NCBI GenBank assembly: GCA_030549775.1
Contig: CM060177.1
Span: 64,110,638-64,174,637, forward strand
Length of the DNA: 64,000 nt
DNA from: Tamarix chinensis
Taxonomy: Eukaryota; Streptophyta; Magnoliopsida; Caryophyllales; Tamaricaceae
Reading direction: 5' to 3'
Shown here: positions 42,781 to 53,588 of the stretch, piece by piece
Layout of the letters: every line of letters starts with the position of its first letter
How positions within the stretch are numbered: the first letter of the stretch is position 1
The notes under the pieces: generated by a model
Seen by the model: only the letters and a program-made list of their open reading frames with translations
Database searches by the model: none
Told to the model about the DNA's origin: nothing
Translations under genes and position numbers: made by a program

Positions 42781-44465
42781 TGATGCAAACCAAGGAGCTG
42801 GACTTGTTAATCATACACTTGGAGATGATGCAAATCCTTCACAAGACCCTTTATCCCTTCCAAGCGGTCCAATTACAAGAATTAGAGCCAAACATTTTAA
42901 GGAAGCACTAAATGGGCTAATCCAATAGATTTGGGCTGATTCTAAACAAACCAAGATGGGCTCAAATAATAATCAAGACTTAGTCAACATCATAAAAAAA
43001 GTTGAAGAGACTAATATTTATGCAAAAACATTTCCAACATGATCTAACCATCAAAATGCATGAATTTCATGAGTTTCAAGATATTAAATAGAGGATTAAA
43101 ACATGGTCTTGAATGGTTATGTTAAATACATTAAAATTAGTCATTTAGCTATTTATGGTTGCCTTTAGAAGTTCAAGAGGCCTAAAAAATGTGGGAACTT
43201 GTTTATTTTATTGTTTGTGCTATTTTAAAGCTTTAATTATGACTTTTACTATTCTAGGAGGGTGTTTTAAGAGATTTAGTTATGATTTTTTTTGTATTCT
43301 AGCTTTATTTATGAATTTTCATATTCTAGCTTTATATATGATTTTTCGTATTCTAGCTTTAGTTATGACTTTTCCTGATGCATGAGTATGACCTTATTCA
43401 TTTCCAAACAAGGTTTTGAGACATATTTGAGTAGTTTCTTTGAGTTCTTGGAAGTTCCAAAGTCAGACAAGACACTTTCTTCAATTTCAAAGCATAAGTT
43501 GTGTTTTATGCAATTTCAAGCAACCAAACAAGACCTTAATGACATGAAAGCTGTGGGATGAGTCAACCTATGTTTTGATGACATGTTGGATGTTATGCTA
43601 CGTCATCATAACACATGGAAGATGCTGGAACAAGTGCCACGTCTAGAGTAATGCAAACTAGGGTTTTCTTTGTTAAGGTTGTGATTTTATAGCTTATAAG
43701 GCAACAATTTTTATATGATGTATTGCCATATCATTTAAGTGTAAAAGGGTGTGTTGAGTTTGAGTAAAAATCGTCTCCTTTGAGAGAGTTTAAACCTTCC
43801 AATTCTATGTGAGTTGAATGTGGCCATTGTTAAGGATTCTTTGTGTGTTCCTTTTCTTTGGTTTTGAATCCTATGAAGATTCTTTGTGTTTTCTTTATTT
43901 GATTCGTATCAAAGGGTTCATCTTTGTGAGTTCTCTTTTAGATCCATTTAAAAATCATCTTTGTGAGGTGTTTAAGTGTTACATTTGTTGCATTTTATCC
44001 TACCTTTATTCGTCCATCATCATACTACACGAACATCATCATCCATCACCTTTCTTGAGTAGAATTTGTGTGGGTGTTACATATCTTTTTCTATTCTAGA
44101 AGGGTATTTTAAAGCTTTAGTTGTGACTTTTCTTGGAGGGTTGTTCCAAGTATATATATATATATATAGGTATTTTGAGATGAATAAGGATACATAACGT
44201 TTTCAGAAATTATCATATTTGTGAGGTTTTGTGTTCCTCTTCATTCTTAAAAGAACTTGTAGAACATATCAAGTTAATCTTGTGGCGTTCAAACAACCGA
44301 ACTTATCACCTTGATTGTTGAGAGATTCTCAAGTTTTCTAGGTGTGGTGTTTCAATCCTTCGTAGTCTTGATTTTCATCTTGTTAGGTGTTGGGTCAAGG
44401 CTCAAGCAATCTTGTCTTCATGATCTTGGGGTTTTAAACCATCGTTGCTATTGGGTTTCATATCA
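42781..44465 (+). mobile_element. Family A 3' LTR, interrupted by a solo F LTR
   Basis: TGATGCAAACCAAGG at 42781 to TTTCATATCA at 44465. Near the end, 22 bases between two TTCA words are missing, so the terminal CATATCA follows GGGTTT directly. The solo F LTR occupies 43376-44086. Confidence 0.92.
43376..44086 (+). mobile_element. Solo LTR of family F (711 bp), TSD TTTCC/TTTTC
   Basis: TGATGCATGAGTATGACC ... GTTACATATCT (last base mutated from A). Flanks TTTCC (43371-43375) and TTTTC (44087-44091) differ at one position. About 60 bases are missing inside (the AATTACAGGTTGTAATTAGC segment is absent). Confidence 0.88.
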
Positions 44466-44470
44466 CAAAC

Positions 44471-45391
44471 ACTTCACAAAAAAATTTTCAAACTCAAGTT
44501 AACCTCTCCTAACTAAACACATAATCTTTCTCTATTGATTTCTTCTTAATATTCAAGCAACTATAGGCGATGAACAAATCCCAAGAGGCTTGAGCCTTGA
44601 AGAGGCGCAAAACTTGAGAAGAGACCGAGCCATTGAAACCTTTAAAATGACATGAGAAGAGTTCTTGGCATTTTGGAGAATCTCATGCAAAACCATAACA
44701 CTCCATGCCAAAATACTTCTCGACGACCGAGAAGAAGACCCCATTTTCACCAACATGAGGTGGTCAGATCTAGAACAAGTGATGATGCTAGCGATTCCAA
44801 CTTCTCACAAAGTGATTCCCCACATGATAGAAGAAAGAGACATGAAAGGAGAAATCCTTTTCATGACATCAAAGTCGAAGTGCCCGAGTTTGATGGATCA
44901 CTTAATCCAGAAGATTTCCTAGAGTGGGAGTTGAGGTGCTCTAGGATGTTTGAAGCCAAATGCAATAATGATGAGAAGAGCTTTAGCATTGCAATCCTTA
45001 AGCTCAAGGGATGCCTCCCCATGGTGGGAAAGCCTTACTCGCCAAAGGAGAAAGAAGGGGAAGTCTAAGGTGAAATCTTGGTCGAAGATGAAGACGCTTT
45101 TGAGGGAAAGGTTTTTACCCTCATCCTACCCAGAAGACCTTTACAACAAGATGTCCTTCTTGAGGCAAGGGTCAATGAGCGTTGAAGAATACATCAAGAG
45201 TTTGAGCGGTTGAAGATGAGGTTGGAGTTAGATGAGGTAGAGGAGCACACAGTGTCACGTTTCCTTGGAGGACTAAGGAGTGACATTGCACGCAAGGTGG
45301 AGTTACATAAGTACTACACCTTAAAGGAGATTTTTCATGTAGCCACTAAGGTGGAGAAGCATAAGAAGCAGAAGATAGGACCAAAGTTTCC
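44471..45391 (+). pseudogene. Family D leader end and gag, copy 1
   Basis: Leader resumes after the nested A element. Gag starts at ATG 44573 (MNKSQEA, then TGA) and is readable across frames: TSDDASDSNFSQSDSPHDRR, VEVPEFDGSLNPEDFLEWEL, RCSRMFEAKCNNDEKSF, KSWSKMKTLLRERFLPSSYP, GSMSVEEYIKS, EEHTVSRFLGGLRSDIARKV and FHVATKVEKHKKQK, up to PKFP. There a G LTR starts at 45392. Confidence 0.87.
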
Positions 45392-47014
45392 TGATTCAAA
45401 GTCAAACTTGGCCTATGAACCCGTGGCACTTGTTTTGGAAGCCCTTGGTTTTTTCCCCATTTGCTCACAAGTCAGAATATGTTACATGCCTTACTTTGGC
45501 ATGTGATTAAAGCCTTATTCAGCAAAGACCAAGCAAGCCCAAGGAGATCCGTGGTTATTTTTGTCTTATTTATTTTTATTTTCGTGTTTTTATTATTATA
45601 ATAAATAATGTAGCAGCTAGTGTGTATGCGGGCTGCTTAAAACAGTTGAAAGGAGTAAATTAAGGGGAGTGTTATTAGCTCTTTCAAATGGATATTTAAT
45701 TCCATTAAGAAGGGAGGCAAAAGGTGTGCTAGATTAAGGAATTGCTATTGTTTCATTTCTAATCATTAAGAAGCATTTAATGCCTTTATGAGGGGAGTTA
45801 AAAGGGGGGCATCTCTTTAATTCTTAGCTGTTATAGCTGAACTGTTAGGTAACACCCACACAAATTCCACTCAAGAAAGGTGATGGATGATGATGTTCGT
45901 GTAGTATGATGATGGATGAATAAAGGTAGGATAAAATGCAACAAATGTAACACTTAAACATCTCACAAAGATGATGTATAAATGGATCTCAAAGAGAACT
46001 CACAAAGATGAACCCTTTGATATGAATCAAATGAATAAAACACAAAGAATCTTCATAGGATTCAAAACCAAAGAAAAGGAACACACAAAGAATCCTTAAC
46101 AATGGCCACATTCAACTCACATAGAATTGGAAGGTTTAAACTCTCTCAAGGGAGACGATTTTTACTCAAACTCAACACACCCTTTTACACATGAGAAGAC
46201 CCTTATTTATAGGCCTTAAAATCGACTTCCAGCTGTTAATTACAGCTAATTACAACCTGTAATTACACTTAAATGATATGACAATACATCATATAAAAAT
46301 CGTTGCCTTATAAGCTATAAAATCACAACCTTAACAAACAAAACCCTAGTTTGCATTACTCCAGACGTGGCACTTGTTCCAGCATCTTCCATGTGTCATG
46401 ATGACGTGGCATAACATCCAACATGTCATCAAAACATAGGTTGACTCATCCCATAGCTTTCATGTCATTAAGGTCTTGTTTGGTTGCTTGAAATTGCATA
46501 AAACGTAACTTATGCTTTGAAATTGAAGAAAGTGTCTTGTCTGACTTTGGAACTTCCAAGAACTCAAAGAAACTCCTCAAACATGTCTCAAAACCATGTT
46601 TGGAAATGAATAAGGTCATGCTCTTGCATCATGAACGGTTTTGGAGCTATTATTCAGCCAAACCGTTCGCTTTCTTTTGCTGTATGATATTTCTTATAAA
46701 TACAAGTTTGAAGAGAGGAATAATAATTTCTGATTATTCACAATATACCTTATGGTTTTCTCTTTGCTTTGAGTTTGTCTCAAGTTAAAGATTATTTCCT
46801 TATAACTTTGAGTTTGTCTTGAGTTATAAGATTAGGGTGAGCTTTGAGTTTGTCTTGAGTTCTTACCTAAGATCCCAGAACTTTGAGTGTGTTCTTGAGT
46901 TTTGGTTCATTTTCGTTATTTTATTGCTAATTACTTTCTGACCAAATTTGAGTATTCGTTCTTGAGACTATAATTAACTTCGTGATCTAAGAGGGTGTTT
47001 TGAGAATTACATCA
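45392..47014 (+). mobile_element. Family G 5' LTR, interrupted by an inverted solo F LTR
   Basis: TGATTCAAAGTCAAACTTGG ... GAGAATTACATCA at 47014; 829 bp without the guest. The primer site follows, so this is the 5' LTR of the G element below. It includes a 60-bp segment (AGCAGCTAGTGTGTATGCGG..., 45611-45670) absent from the solo G LTR at 36809 but present at 55016. Confidence 0.92.
45843..46631 (-). mobile_element. Solo LTR of family F (789 bp), inverted, TSD TGAAC
   Basis: Begins TGTTAGGTAACACCCAC (reverse of the F 3' end with changes) and ends ATGCTCTTGCATCA. TGAAC occurs at 45838-45842 and 46632-46636; the intact G LTRs read GCTGAACGGTTT with one copy. Confidence 0.94.
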
Positions 47015-47473
47015 TTTGGTATCAGAGCTTTGGCATGGAGGTTCAAGGAAGATCATGTTTTTGTTGAGAAAGAAAAACGCTGAAAATTCATCTCGTTTTT
47101 CAGTCAACTTTGAAGAGCGATATCTCAGCCCTCAAAAATCCAAATCAATTGATTCTTTTTTTGAATCAGGGTATTTTTCTATGTAGAATACTCATATTTA
47201 ATTTCAGAATTTTTGGAAATGTTTTGCTATTAAACTGGGCGGTTTTCTGTTAACTGCACAAACACAAAGCAAATCCAGCGCATCAGATTTCATTTGAAGA
47301 TTTCTCCTTCATCCGTACAGCTTTTGAGGAGTTTTTTTTCTTGAAATTGCTTAAATTTTCTTGAATTTTGAAATCTGTAAGCCTTTGAGAGTCTCAAGGC
47401 CATTTTCATTTTCGTTTAGTTTCGGCTGAATATCCATTGTACTTGAAATAACCTAGCAAAATAGTGAAAATTC
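47015..47473 (+). other. Family G primer site and leader
   Basis: TGGTATCAGAGC at 47017-47028 and a 445-base leader with no ORF of note. A nearly identical leader is at 55602-56061 and an inverted one at 59571-59889. Confidence 0.88.
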
Positions 47474-48679
47474 ATGGCTGGTGGTGAGGAGTTTGCTAAG
47501 ATGTTACAGGTTATCGCTCAAAAATTAGAGAAAAAGGAGAAAAAATCAAAGGAGGATAGGGTGAGCCAAAATACTAGAATGGATGCAATAGCCGAAATGG
47601 TTTTGAAAACCACTAGGAAAATGTACGAGTTGGAGAATGAGGAAGAATGTAGCGGTGGCAATCTTAGACAATTTGATGAAGATAGGGGATTAAAGATTGA
47701 CCTACCTGAATTTGATGGGGGGCATGATAGTGTGGCTTTTCTAGATTGGGTAAGACAAAGAAACTGTCTTTGAGTATAAGGGGTTTGATGACAGGAAGAA
47801 GTTCAAACTAGCTATCCTCAAACTCACTAAACTTGCTGCCCTATGGTATGAAAACCTCAAAGCGAATAGGAGGAGAGAGGGGAAAGAAAGAATAAACTCA
47901 TGGGATGAGGGATAAATGGGTGAATAAGGAGTACGAATAGGAGCAATACCTAAAAATTGACCCATCTTTCCCAAGAAAATATGAGCGTGGAAGATTACAT
48001 TAAAGAGTTTGAGAAGTTGTGTTTGGATTGTGATTTTCAAGAAAAGGAGACCTTCAAAATTGCTCGTTTTGTTAAGGGTCTTTCTAAGGGGATTAACCAA
48101 AAGGTGGAGGTAACTCACTACACCACTTTTAGTGATGTTTGTAAACTGGCTATTAGATATGAGTCTCAATTGAAAGAGGAGAAGCCCAAAAATACTTCTT
48201 TCAAAAGTCTCATGAAATTTACTCCATCTTACTCTAAGGGGGGTATGTTTCAAAACAAGTCAGGAGGTACTTTTCAAAACAAATCTTTCTCTTCTAGTTC
48301 AAAATTTGATAAAGGGAAGGACAAGGCTGTAATTTCACCTAGTGAACTTGCTACTAGGAGAAAGTGTTTTAAATGTCATGGTAGAGGACATATGCCATCG
48401 GAGTGTCCTAGCAAAAATCTGATGACAACCCCTCAATATGCCATGTTTGATGAGGAAGAAAAGCTTTATAATTTCATTACTCAAGAAGAAGATAACGAAG
48501 AAGAAGAGCTTGATGAGATCCCACCAGAAAGAGAGCTTAATATGATGGTGGTTCCCAAAATTTTGTTTAGTAACCAGAATGATGAAAGGCAAAGAAACAA
48601 TCTATTCTATACTAGGTACAAGATTGGTGAGAAAACTTGCAATGTGATTGTTGATGGTGGAGCACAAACTGATGTGATC
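47474..48679 (+). pseudogene. Family G gag and start of protease
   Basis: Start MAGGEEFAKMLQVIAQKLEK (strong coiled-coil character), then LKIDLPEFDGG, and after a frame break near 47735 ETVFEYKGFDDRKK-like sequence, KLAALWYENLKANRRRE. A second break at about 47910 deletes the W..LK..L segment. The 241-codon frame 47957-48682 reads SVEDYIKEFEKLCLDCDFQE, RFVKGLSKGINQKVEVTHY, an S/K-rich linker with GG-FQNK repeated twice, an intact zinc knuckle CFKCHGRGHMPSEC, an acidic spacer and the protease start CNVIVDGGAQTDVI. There the F element is inserted. Confidence 0.91.
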
Positions 48680-49449
48680 TGATGCAAAAGCATGACCTTA
48701 TTCACTTCCAAACATGGTTTTGAGACATGTTTGAGGAGTTTCTTTGAGTTCTTGAAAGTTCCAAAGTCAAACAAGACACTTTCTTGAATTTCAAAGCATA
48801 CGTTGCGTTTTATGCAATTTCAAGCAACCAAACAAGACCTTAATGACAGGGCAGCTATGGAATGAGTCAACCTATGTTTTGATGACATGTTGGATGTTAT
48901 GCCACGTCATCATGACACATGGAAGATGCTGTAACAAGTGCCACACGTTGAGTAATGCAAACTAGGGTTTTCTTTGTTAAGGTTGTGATTTTATAGCTTA
49001 TAAGGCAACGATTTTTATATGATGTATTGCCATATCATTTAAGTGTAATTACAGGTTGTAATTAGCTGTAATTAACAGCTAGAAGTCGATTTTATGGCCT
49101 ATAAATAAGGGTCTTCTCATGTGTAAAAGGGTGTGTTGAATTTGAGTAAAAATCGTCTCCTTTGAGAGAGTTTAAACCTTCCAATTCTATGTGAGTTGAA
49201 AGTGGCCATTGTTAAGGATTCTTTGTGTGTTCCTTTTCTTTGGTTTTGAATCCTATAAAGATTCTTTGTGTTTTCTTCATTTGATTCATTGACTTCTCTT
49301 TGAGATCCATTTAAACATCATCTTTGTGAGGTGTTTAAGTGTTACATTTGTTGCATTTTATCCTACATTTATTCTTCTATCATCATACTACACAGACATC
49401 ATCATCCATCACCTTTCTTGAGTGGAATTTGTGTGGGTGTTACATATCA
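48680..49449 (+). mobile_element. Family F 5' LTR (770 bp)
   Basis: TGATGCAAAAGCATGACC ... GGGTGTTACATATCA. Contains CCTATAAATAAGG (TATA-like, 49099-49111) and an inverted TTACAG...CTGTAA pair near 49050. Confidence 0.94.
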
Positions 49450-49452
49450 AAT

Positions 49453-49465
49453 TGGTATCAGAGCC
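49453..49465 (+). other. Primer binding site, initiator-Met tRNA type
   Basis: TGGTATCAGAGCC, three bases after the LTR. The leader to the gag ATG is only about 115 bases, against about 430 in element E. Confidence 0.94.
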
Positions 49466-49581
49466 TCATGATTCATCATTCCTTAAGGTAAATCACTTTC
49501 CTAAGCTTTGAATTCCAATCATCAAGAACTTCATCAAGATCTTGATAAACATCATCAAGATTCAATTAAGCATGTGCAACA

Positions 49582-50770
49582 ATGGAAAATTCAGAATTAA
49601 TGAAGTCCATCCTTGATACCATCAACATTCACTTTGAAAAGCTTGAAGTAAAAAAGGAGAATAGGATGGAAGAACAAAATGATAGGGTTGAAGGCACGGT
49701 GAGGCGAGCCATTGAATCAAGAGGAGGTCATTTGAATAAAAAACTTGAATATGTTGAAGAAGATCAAGTCCATCTTCAAGCACGCATAGTCAAACAAGAA
49801 GAAGGCAAGAGCATGGTGAAGATAAGGGTTTGAAGGTTGATTTTCCAGAATTTTATGGAGAGTTAGATGCGGAGACATTCATAGATTGGATGCACACCAT
49901 GGAATCCTTCTTTGAATTTAAAGAATATGATGATCATATGAGATGTAAGTTGGCTACTCTTAAACTTTGAAAATTTGTAAGAATTTGGTTTGATAATCTC
50001 AAGAGATCAAGGGAAAGAGATGGAAAGCCAAAGATCAAGTCATGGAAGAAATTGAAAAAACACATGAAGAGAAAATTTATCCCAAGAGAATTTGAGCAAG
50101 ACAACTTCATCAAAATGATGACATTGAAGCAAGGGAATTTAAGTGTGGAAGAATATACAAGGAACTTTGAAAAGTTATCCTTGATATGTGATGTACAAGA
50201 GAGGAAAGAACAACTTGTGCAAGATATCTTGGAGGATTGAATTTCAGCATTAGAGATAAAGTTGAAGTTTCTCTATATGATACACTTAAAGATATAATCA
50301 AGCTTGCTATAAAATTTGAAAGAAAACTCAAAAGGCCTATCTCCAAACCTTCCTCTTCCTTATTGAATGAAGCATTATCATGGAAGAAAAAGGTCTTAAG
50401 CCACACATGGAGAAGTATAAAATTAAGGAGATTGAAGGTAAAAGAAGACAATGTTTTAAATGGTCATTATGATCAAGAGTCTCCTAATCAAAGAGTTATG
50501 ACCTTAAGAGAAATTGAGGAGATTAAAAGGGAAGAAAAGGAAAGCGTGAATGAGGAAGAAAATCGAGTATGTAATGATGAAGACAATCATGCTATTACTA
50601 CCATTGAAGCGGAAGAAGGGCAACCAAGTTTTTACATGCATCACATTGATTATGTGGAAAATGATGTGCATTATTATCATGGTTTCCTTGTGTATATATG
50701 GAGAAAATGTTATCATGGAACCCTTGTATCATTCAAAGCAAATTGAAGAAAAAAACATGGTGAGTTCGAA
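49582..50770 (+). pseudogene. Family F gag
   Basis: Start MENSELMKSILDTINIHFEK. Same domain order as the E gag: coiled coil, VDFPEFYGELDAETFIDW (after a frame break near 49760), IKSWKKLKKHMKRKFIPREF, LSVEEYTRNFEKLSLICDVQ, then a frame break at 50215 and FSIRDKVEVSLYDTLKDIIK. The zinc-knuckle segment is deleted (KVKEDNVLNGHYDQES in its place, near 50440), followed by NQRVMTLREIEEIKREEKES. Here the codon that is TGA in E and in the copy at 4506 is still CGA (49703-49705). Confidence 0.9.
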
Positions 50771-50991
50771 GGTGTATAATGTGCATGAAGACATATGTGA
50801 TGTGAAGAAGCAAATGAAGATCCAATGTCAAGGCTTAAGAGGCATTGGAGGATTTTCAAAGATAAATTTAATGTGAGGAGAGATTCAAAGAATTCAAGGA
50901 CAACTATCACGTTGAAGAATATGTACTTTGGTGTTAGGTATTCCTCATCAAAGTTGTGAATTTGAGGACAAATACTTCAAGAGAGGGAGAT

Positions 50992-51781
50992 TGATGCAAA
51001 AGCATGACCTTATTCACTTCCAAACATGGTTTTGAGACATGTTTGAGGAGTTTCTTTGAGTTCTTAAAAGTTCCAAAGTCAAACAAGACACTTTCTTGAA
51101 TTTCAAAGCATACGTTGCGTTTTATGCAATTTCAAGCTACCAAACAAGACCTTAATGACAGGGCAGCTATGGAATGAGTCAACCTATGTTTTGATGACAT
51201 GTTGGATGTTATGCCACGTCATCATGACACATGGAAGATGCTGTAACAAGTGCCACACGTGGAGTAATGCAAACTAGAGTTTTCTTTGTTAAGGTTGTGA
51301 TTTTATAGCTTATAAGGCAACGATTTCTATATGATGTATTGCCATATCATTTAAGTGTAATTACAGGTTGTAATTAGCTGTAATTAACAGCTGGAAGTCG
51401 ATTTTATGGCCTATAAATAAGGCTCTTCTCATGTGTAAAAGGGTGTGTTGAGTTTGAGTAAAAATTGTCTCCTTTGAGAGAGTTTAAACCTTCCAATTCT
51501 ATGTGAGTTGAAAGTGTTCATTGTTAAGGATTCTTTGTGTATTCCTTTTCTTTAGTTTTGAATCCTATGAAGATTCTTTGTGTTTTCTTCATTTGATCCG
51601 TATCAAATGGTTCATCTTTGTGAGTTTTCCTTAAGATCCATTTTAAACATCATCGTTGTGAGGTATTTAAGTGTTACATTTGTTGCATTTTATCCTACCT
51701 TTATTCGTCCATCATCATACTACACGAACATCATCATCCATCACCTTTCTTGAGTGGAATTTGTGTGGGTATTACATATCA
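50992..51781 (+). mobile_element. Family F 3' LTR (790 bp)
   Basis: TGATGCAAAAGCATGACC ... GGGTATTACATATCA, preceded by GAGAGGGAGAT. It differs from the 5' LTR mainly by a ~20-bp segment (CGTATCAAATGGTTCATC) that the 5' copy lacks near 49288. Confidence 0.94.
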
Positions 51782-53540
51782 TGATCTCTAATGAAGCCGT
51801 GAGTAAGTTGAAACTTACTTCTAGGGATCACGATGAGCCTTACAAGCTGAATTGGTTGAATGATAGTGTGGGAGTAAGATTGAAGAAGCAAGCTTTGGTT
51901 TCTTATTCCATTGGAGGGTTTGAAGATGAAAGGTGGTGTGACATACTGCCTATGGATGCGTGTCACTTGCTGCTTGGAAGACCATGGCAATTTGGTCATG
52001 ACTCGGAGTATAAAGGTAGATCTAATGTTTATATTGTAACAACTAAAGAAGGTAGAAGATTTATATTATTGCCTTTACTGCCCAAAGTTGCTAAGAAAGA
52101 AAAAGAGAAAAGAAACTATCTTGTAACTTGTAATGAGTTTAAAAGAATAGTGGAAGAAAATGGGGGAGGGTATGCTTTGGTTGTGAGAACCAAAGATGAT
52201 AATAGTACTACTTGTAATAACTCATCCCTACTAAATTTGTTATTAGAAGAGTACAAAGATTTGTTCCCCAATGACTTTACCAAAGGCCTACCTCTAATTA
52301 GAGGCATTGAGCACGCCATTGACTTGATTCGAGGAGCACCTTTTCCCAATAAGGATGCCTAGAGGTGTAAACCGGAAGAGAGTAAGGAACTTGAGAGGCA
52401 AGTGAATGAGTTGATCAAAAGAGGCTATGTGAGGGAGAGCCTTAGTCCTTGAGCCATTCCTGCACTCTTAGTACCTAAGAAAGATGTTACTCTGAGGATG
52501 TGTGTTGATAGTCGTTCCATTAACAATATAACGGTTAAATACCATTTCCCTATGCCTCATTTGCAAGATATGTTTGATGAGTTGAGTGGTGCCTTAGTCT
52601 TTTCCAAAATAGACTTAAAGAGTGGCTACCATCAAATGAGAATTCGAGAGGGGGATGAATGGAAAACGGCTTTCAAAACAAAGCAAGGGTTGTATGAATG
52701 GTGGGTGATGCCATTTGGGCTTTGCAACGCACCAACCTCCTTCATGAGATTGATGAATGAAGTCCTCCGTCTTTTTTTTTAACGATTTTATTGTCGTTTA
52801 CTTAGATGACATTCTTGTGTATAGTAAAAACAATGAAGATCATGTAATTCATTTAAGGAGGTTGTTTGAAAAATTGAGGGAGGTGAAATTGTATGGTAAG
52901 CTTGAGAAATGTGTATTCAAGACTCCTAGTGTTGTATTTTTAGGATACATTGTAACAGGAGAGGGGGTTCATGTAGATCCATAAAAGGTTAAGGCGGTTC
53001 AATCATGGTTGGCTCCAACCAATGCGCACGAAGTTAGAAGTTTTCATGGACTTCTACAAGCGGTTCATTAAGAACTTCTCAACCATCAACAAAGTGTGGA
53101 CTGAAGCGGTACAAAAGGCCTTTGAGAAGGTCAAATTTCTTCTTTGCAATACTCCTATACTTGTGCTCCCAGATTTCAACAAAGTGTTTGAGGTGAAGTG
53201 TGATGCGAGTGGGATATGGATAGGTGCTGTTTTGATACAAGAAAAGAAGCATGTGAGTTACTTTAGTGAGAAGTTGAATGGGCAAAGTTGAACTATTCCA
53301 CTTATGATCATGAGTTTTATGCCATAGTTAGAGCGCTTGATCATTGCTCTCACGACCTTAGACCAAAACCATTCATTCTTCATTCTAATCATGAGGCTCT
53401 AAAATTCATACATGGGCAGCAAAAGCTCAATAAGAGGCATGCTAAGTGGGTGGAGTTTCTCCAATCATTTACTTTCAGCTTCAATTACAAAGATGGCAAG
53501 AGTAATGTTGTGGCCGACACATTGTCTCGTCAAAACTCCT
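51782..53540 (+). pseudogene. Family G protease end, reverse transcriptase and RNase H
   Basis: Continues the protease (SNEAVSKLKLTSRDHDEPYK, CDILPMDACHLLLGRPWQFG), then RT: LFPNDFTKGLPLIRGIEHAI, stop at 52360, ELERQVNELIKRGYVRESLS, stop at 52450, [62 protein letters not shown]-run at 52771 shifts the frame, then FIVVYLDDILVYSKN (YLDD intact). RNase [50 protein letters not shown] (Asp to Asn) and NVVADTLSR. It ends abruptly at 53530 and joins family A; integrase is missing. Confidence 0.92.
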
Positions 53541-53588
53541 ACCTCGAGGTGATGATTTGAGGACAAATCCTTCTCAAGAGGAGGAGAA
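53541..53588 (+). pseudogene. Family A integrase tail with 120-bp deletion
   Basis: AAAACTCCTACCTCGAGGTG joins directly to ATGATTTGAGGACAAATCC and the purine tract. Relative to 13340-13500 the 120 bases between two GGTGAT words, coding for the GPF module, are missing. The same deletion occurs at 62341 on the minus strand. It is joined to the G RNase H on the left. Confidence 0.82.

Larger units (their letters stand above)
39936..44465 (+). mobile_element. Family A element, internally deleted, TSD CAAAC
   Basis: 5' LTR 39936-40920 (985 bp, first bases AGCAAATAAGG instead of TGATGCAAACCAAGG), primer site, leader, gag fused to integrase, purine tract 42768-42780, 3' LTR 42781-44465 with a solo F LTR inside. 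CAAAC flanks both ends (39931-39935, 44466-44470), and the uninterrupted D leader at 57866 has one CAAAC at that place. Compared with the copy at 8248 it lacks the end of gag, protease, RT, RNase H and the first half of integrase. Confidence 0.94.
48680..51781 (+). mobile_element. Gag-only LTR element, family F, 3102 bp, TSD TGATC
   Basis: 5' LTR 48680-49449, primer site 49453-49465, gag 49582-50770, purine tract about 50980-50991, 3' LTR 50992-51781. No protease, RT, RNase H or integrase in 1.5 kb of interior. TGATC flanks both sides (48675-48679 and 51782-51786). The element sits inside the G protease right after the active-site block, and the host reading frame resumes at 51782. LTRs are very similar to each other. 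Confidence 0.95.

Noticed and set aside
43818..44099. 93-codon plus frame
   Set aside because: Lies in a solo F LTR; no domain, not conserved in other F LTRs.
47741..48253. 170-codon minus frame
   Set aside because: Antisense of G gag; plus-strand frame carries the zinc knuckle and gag motifs.
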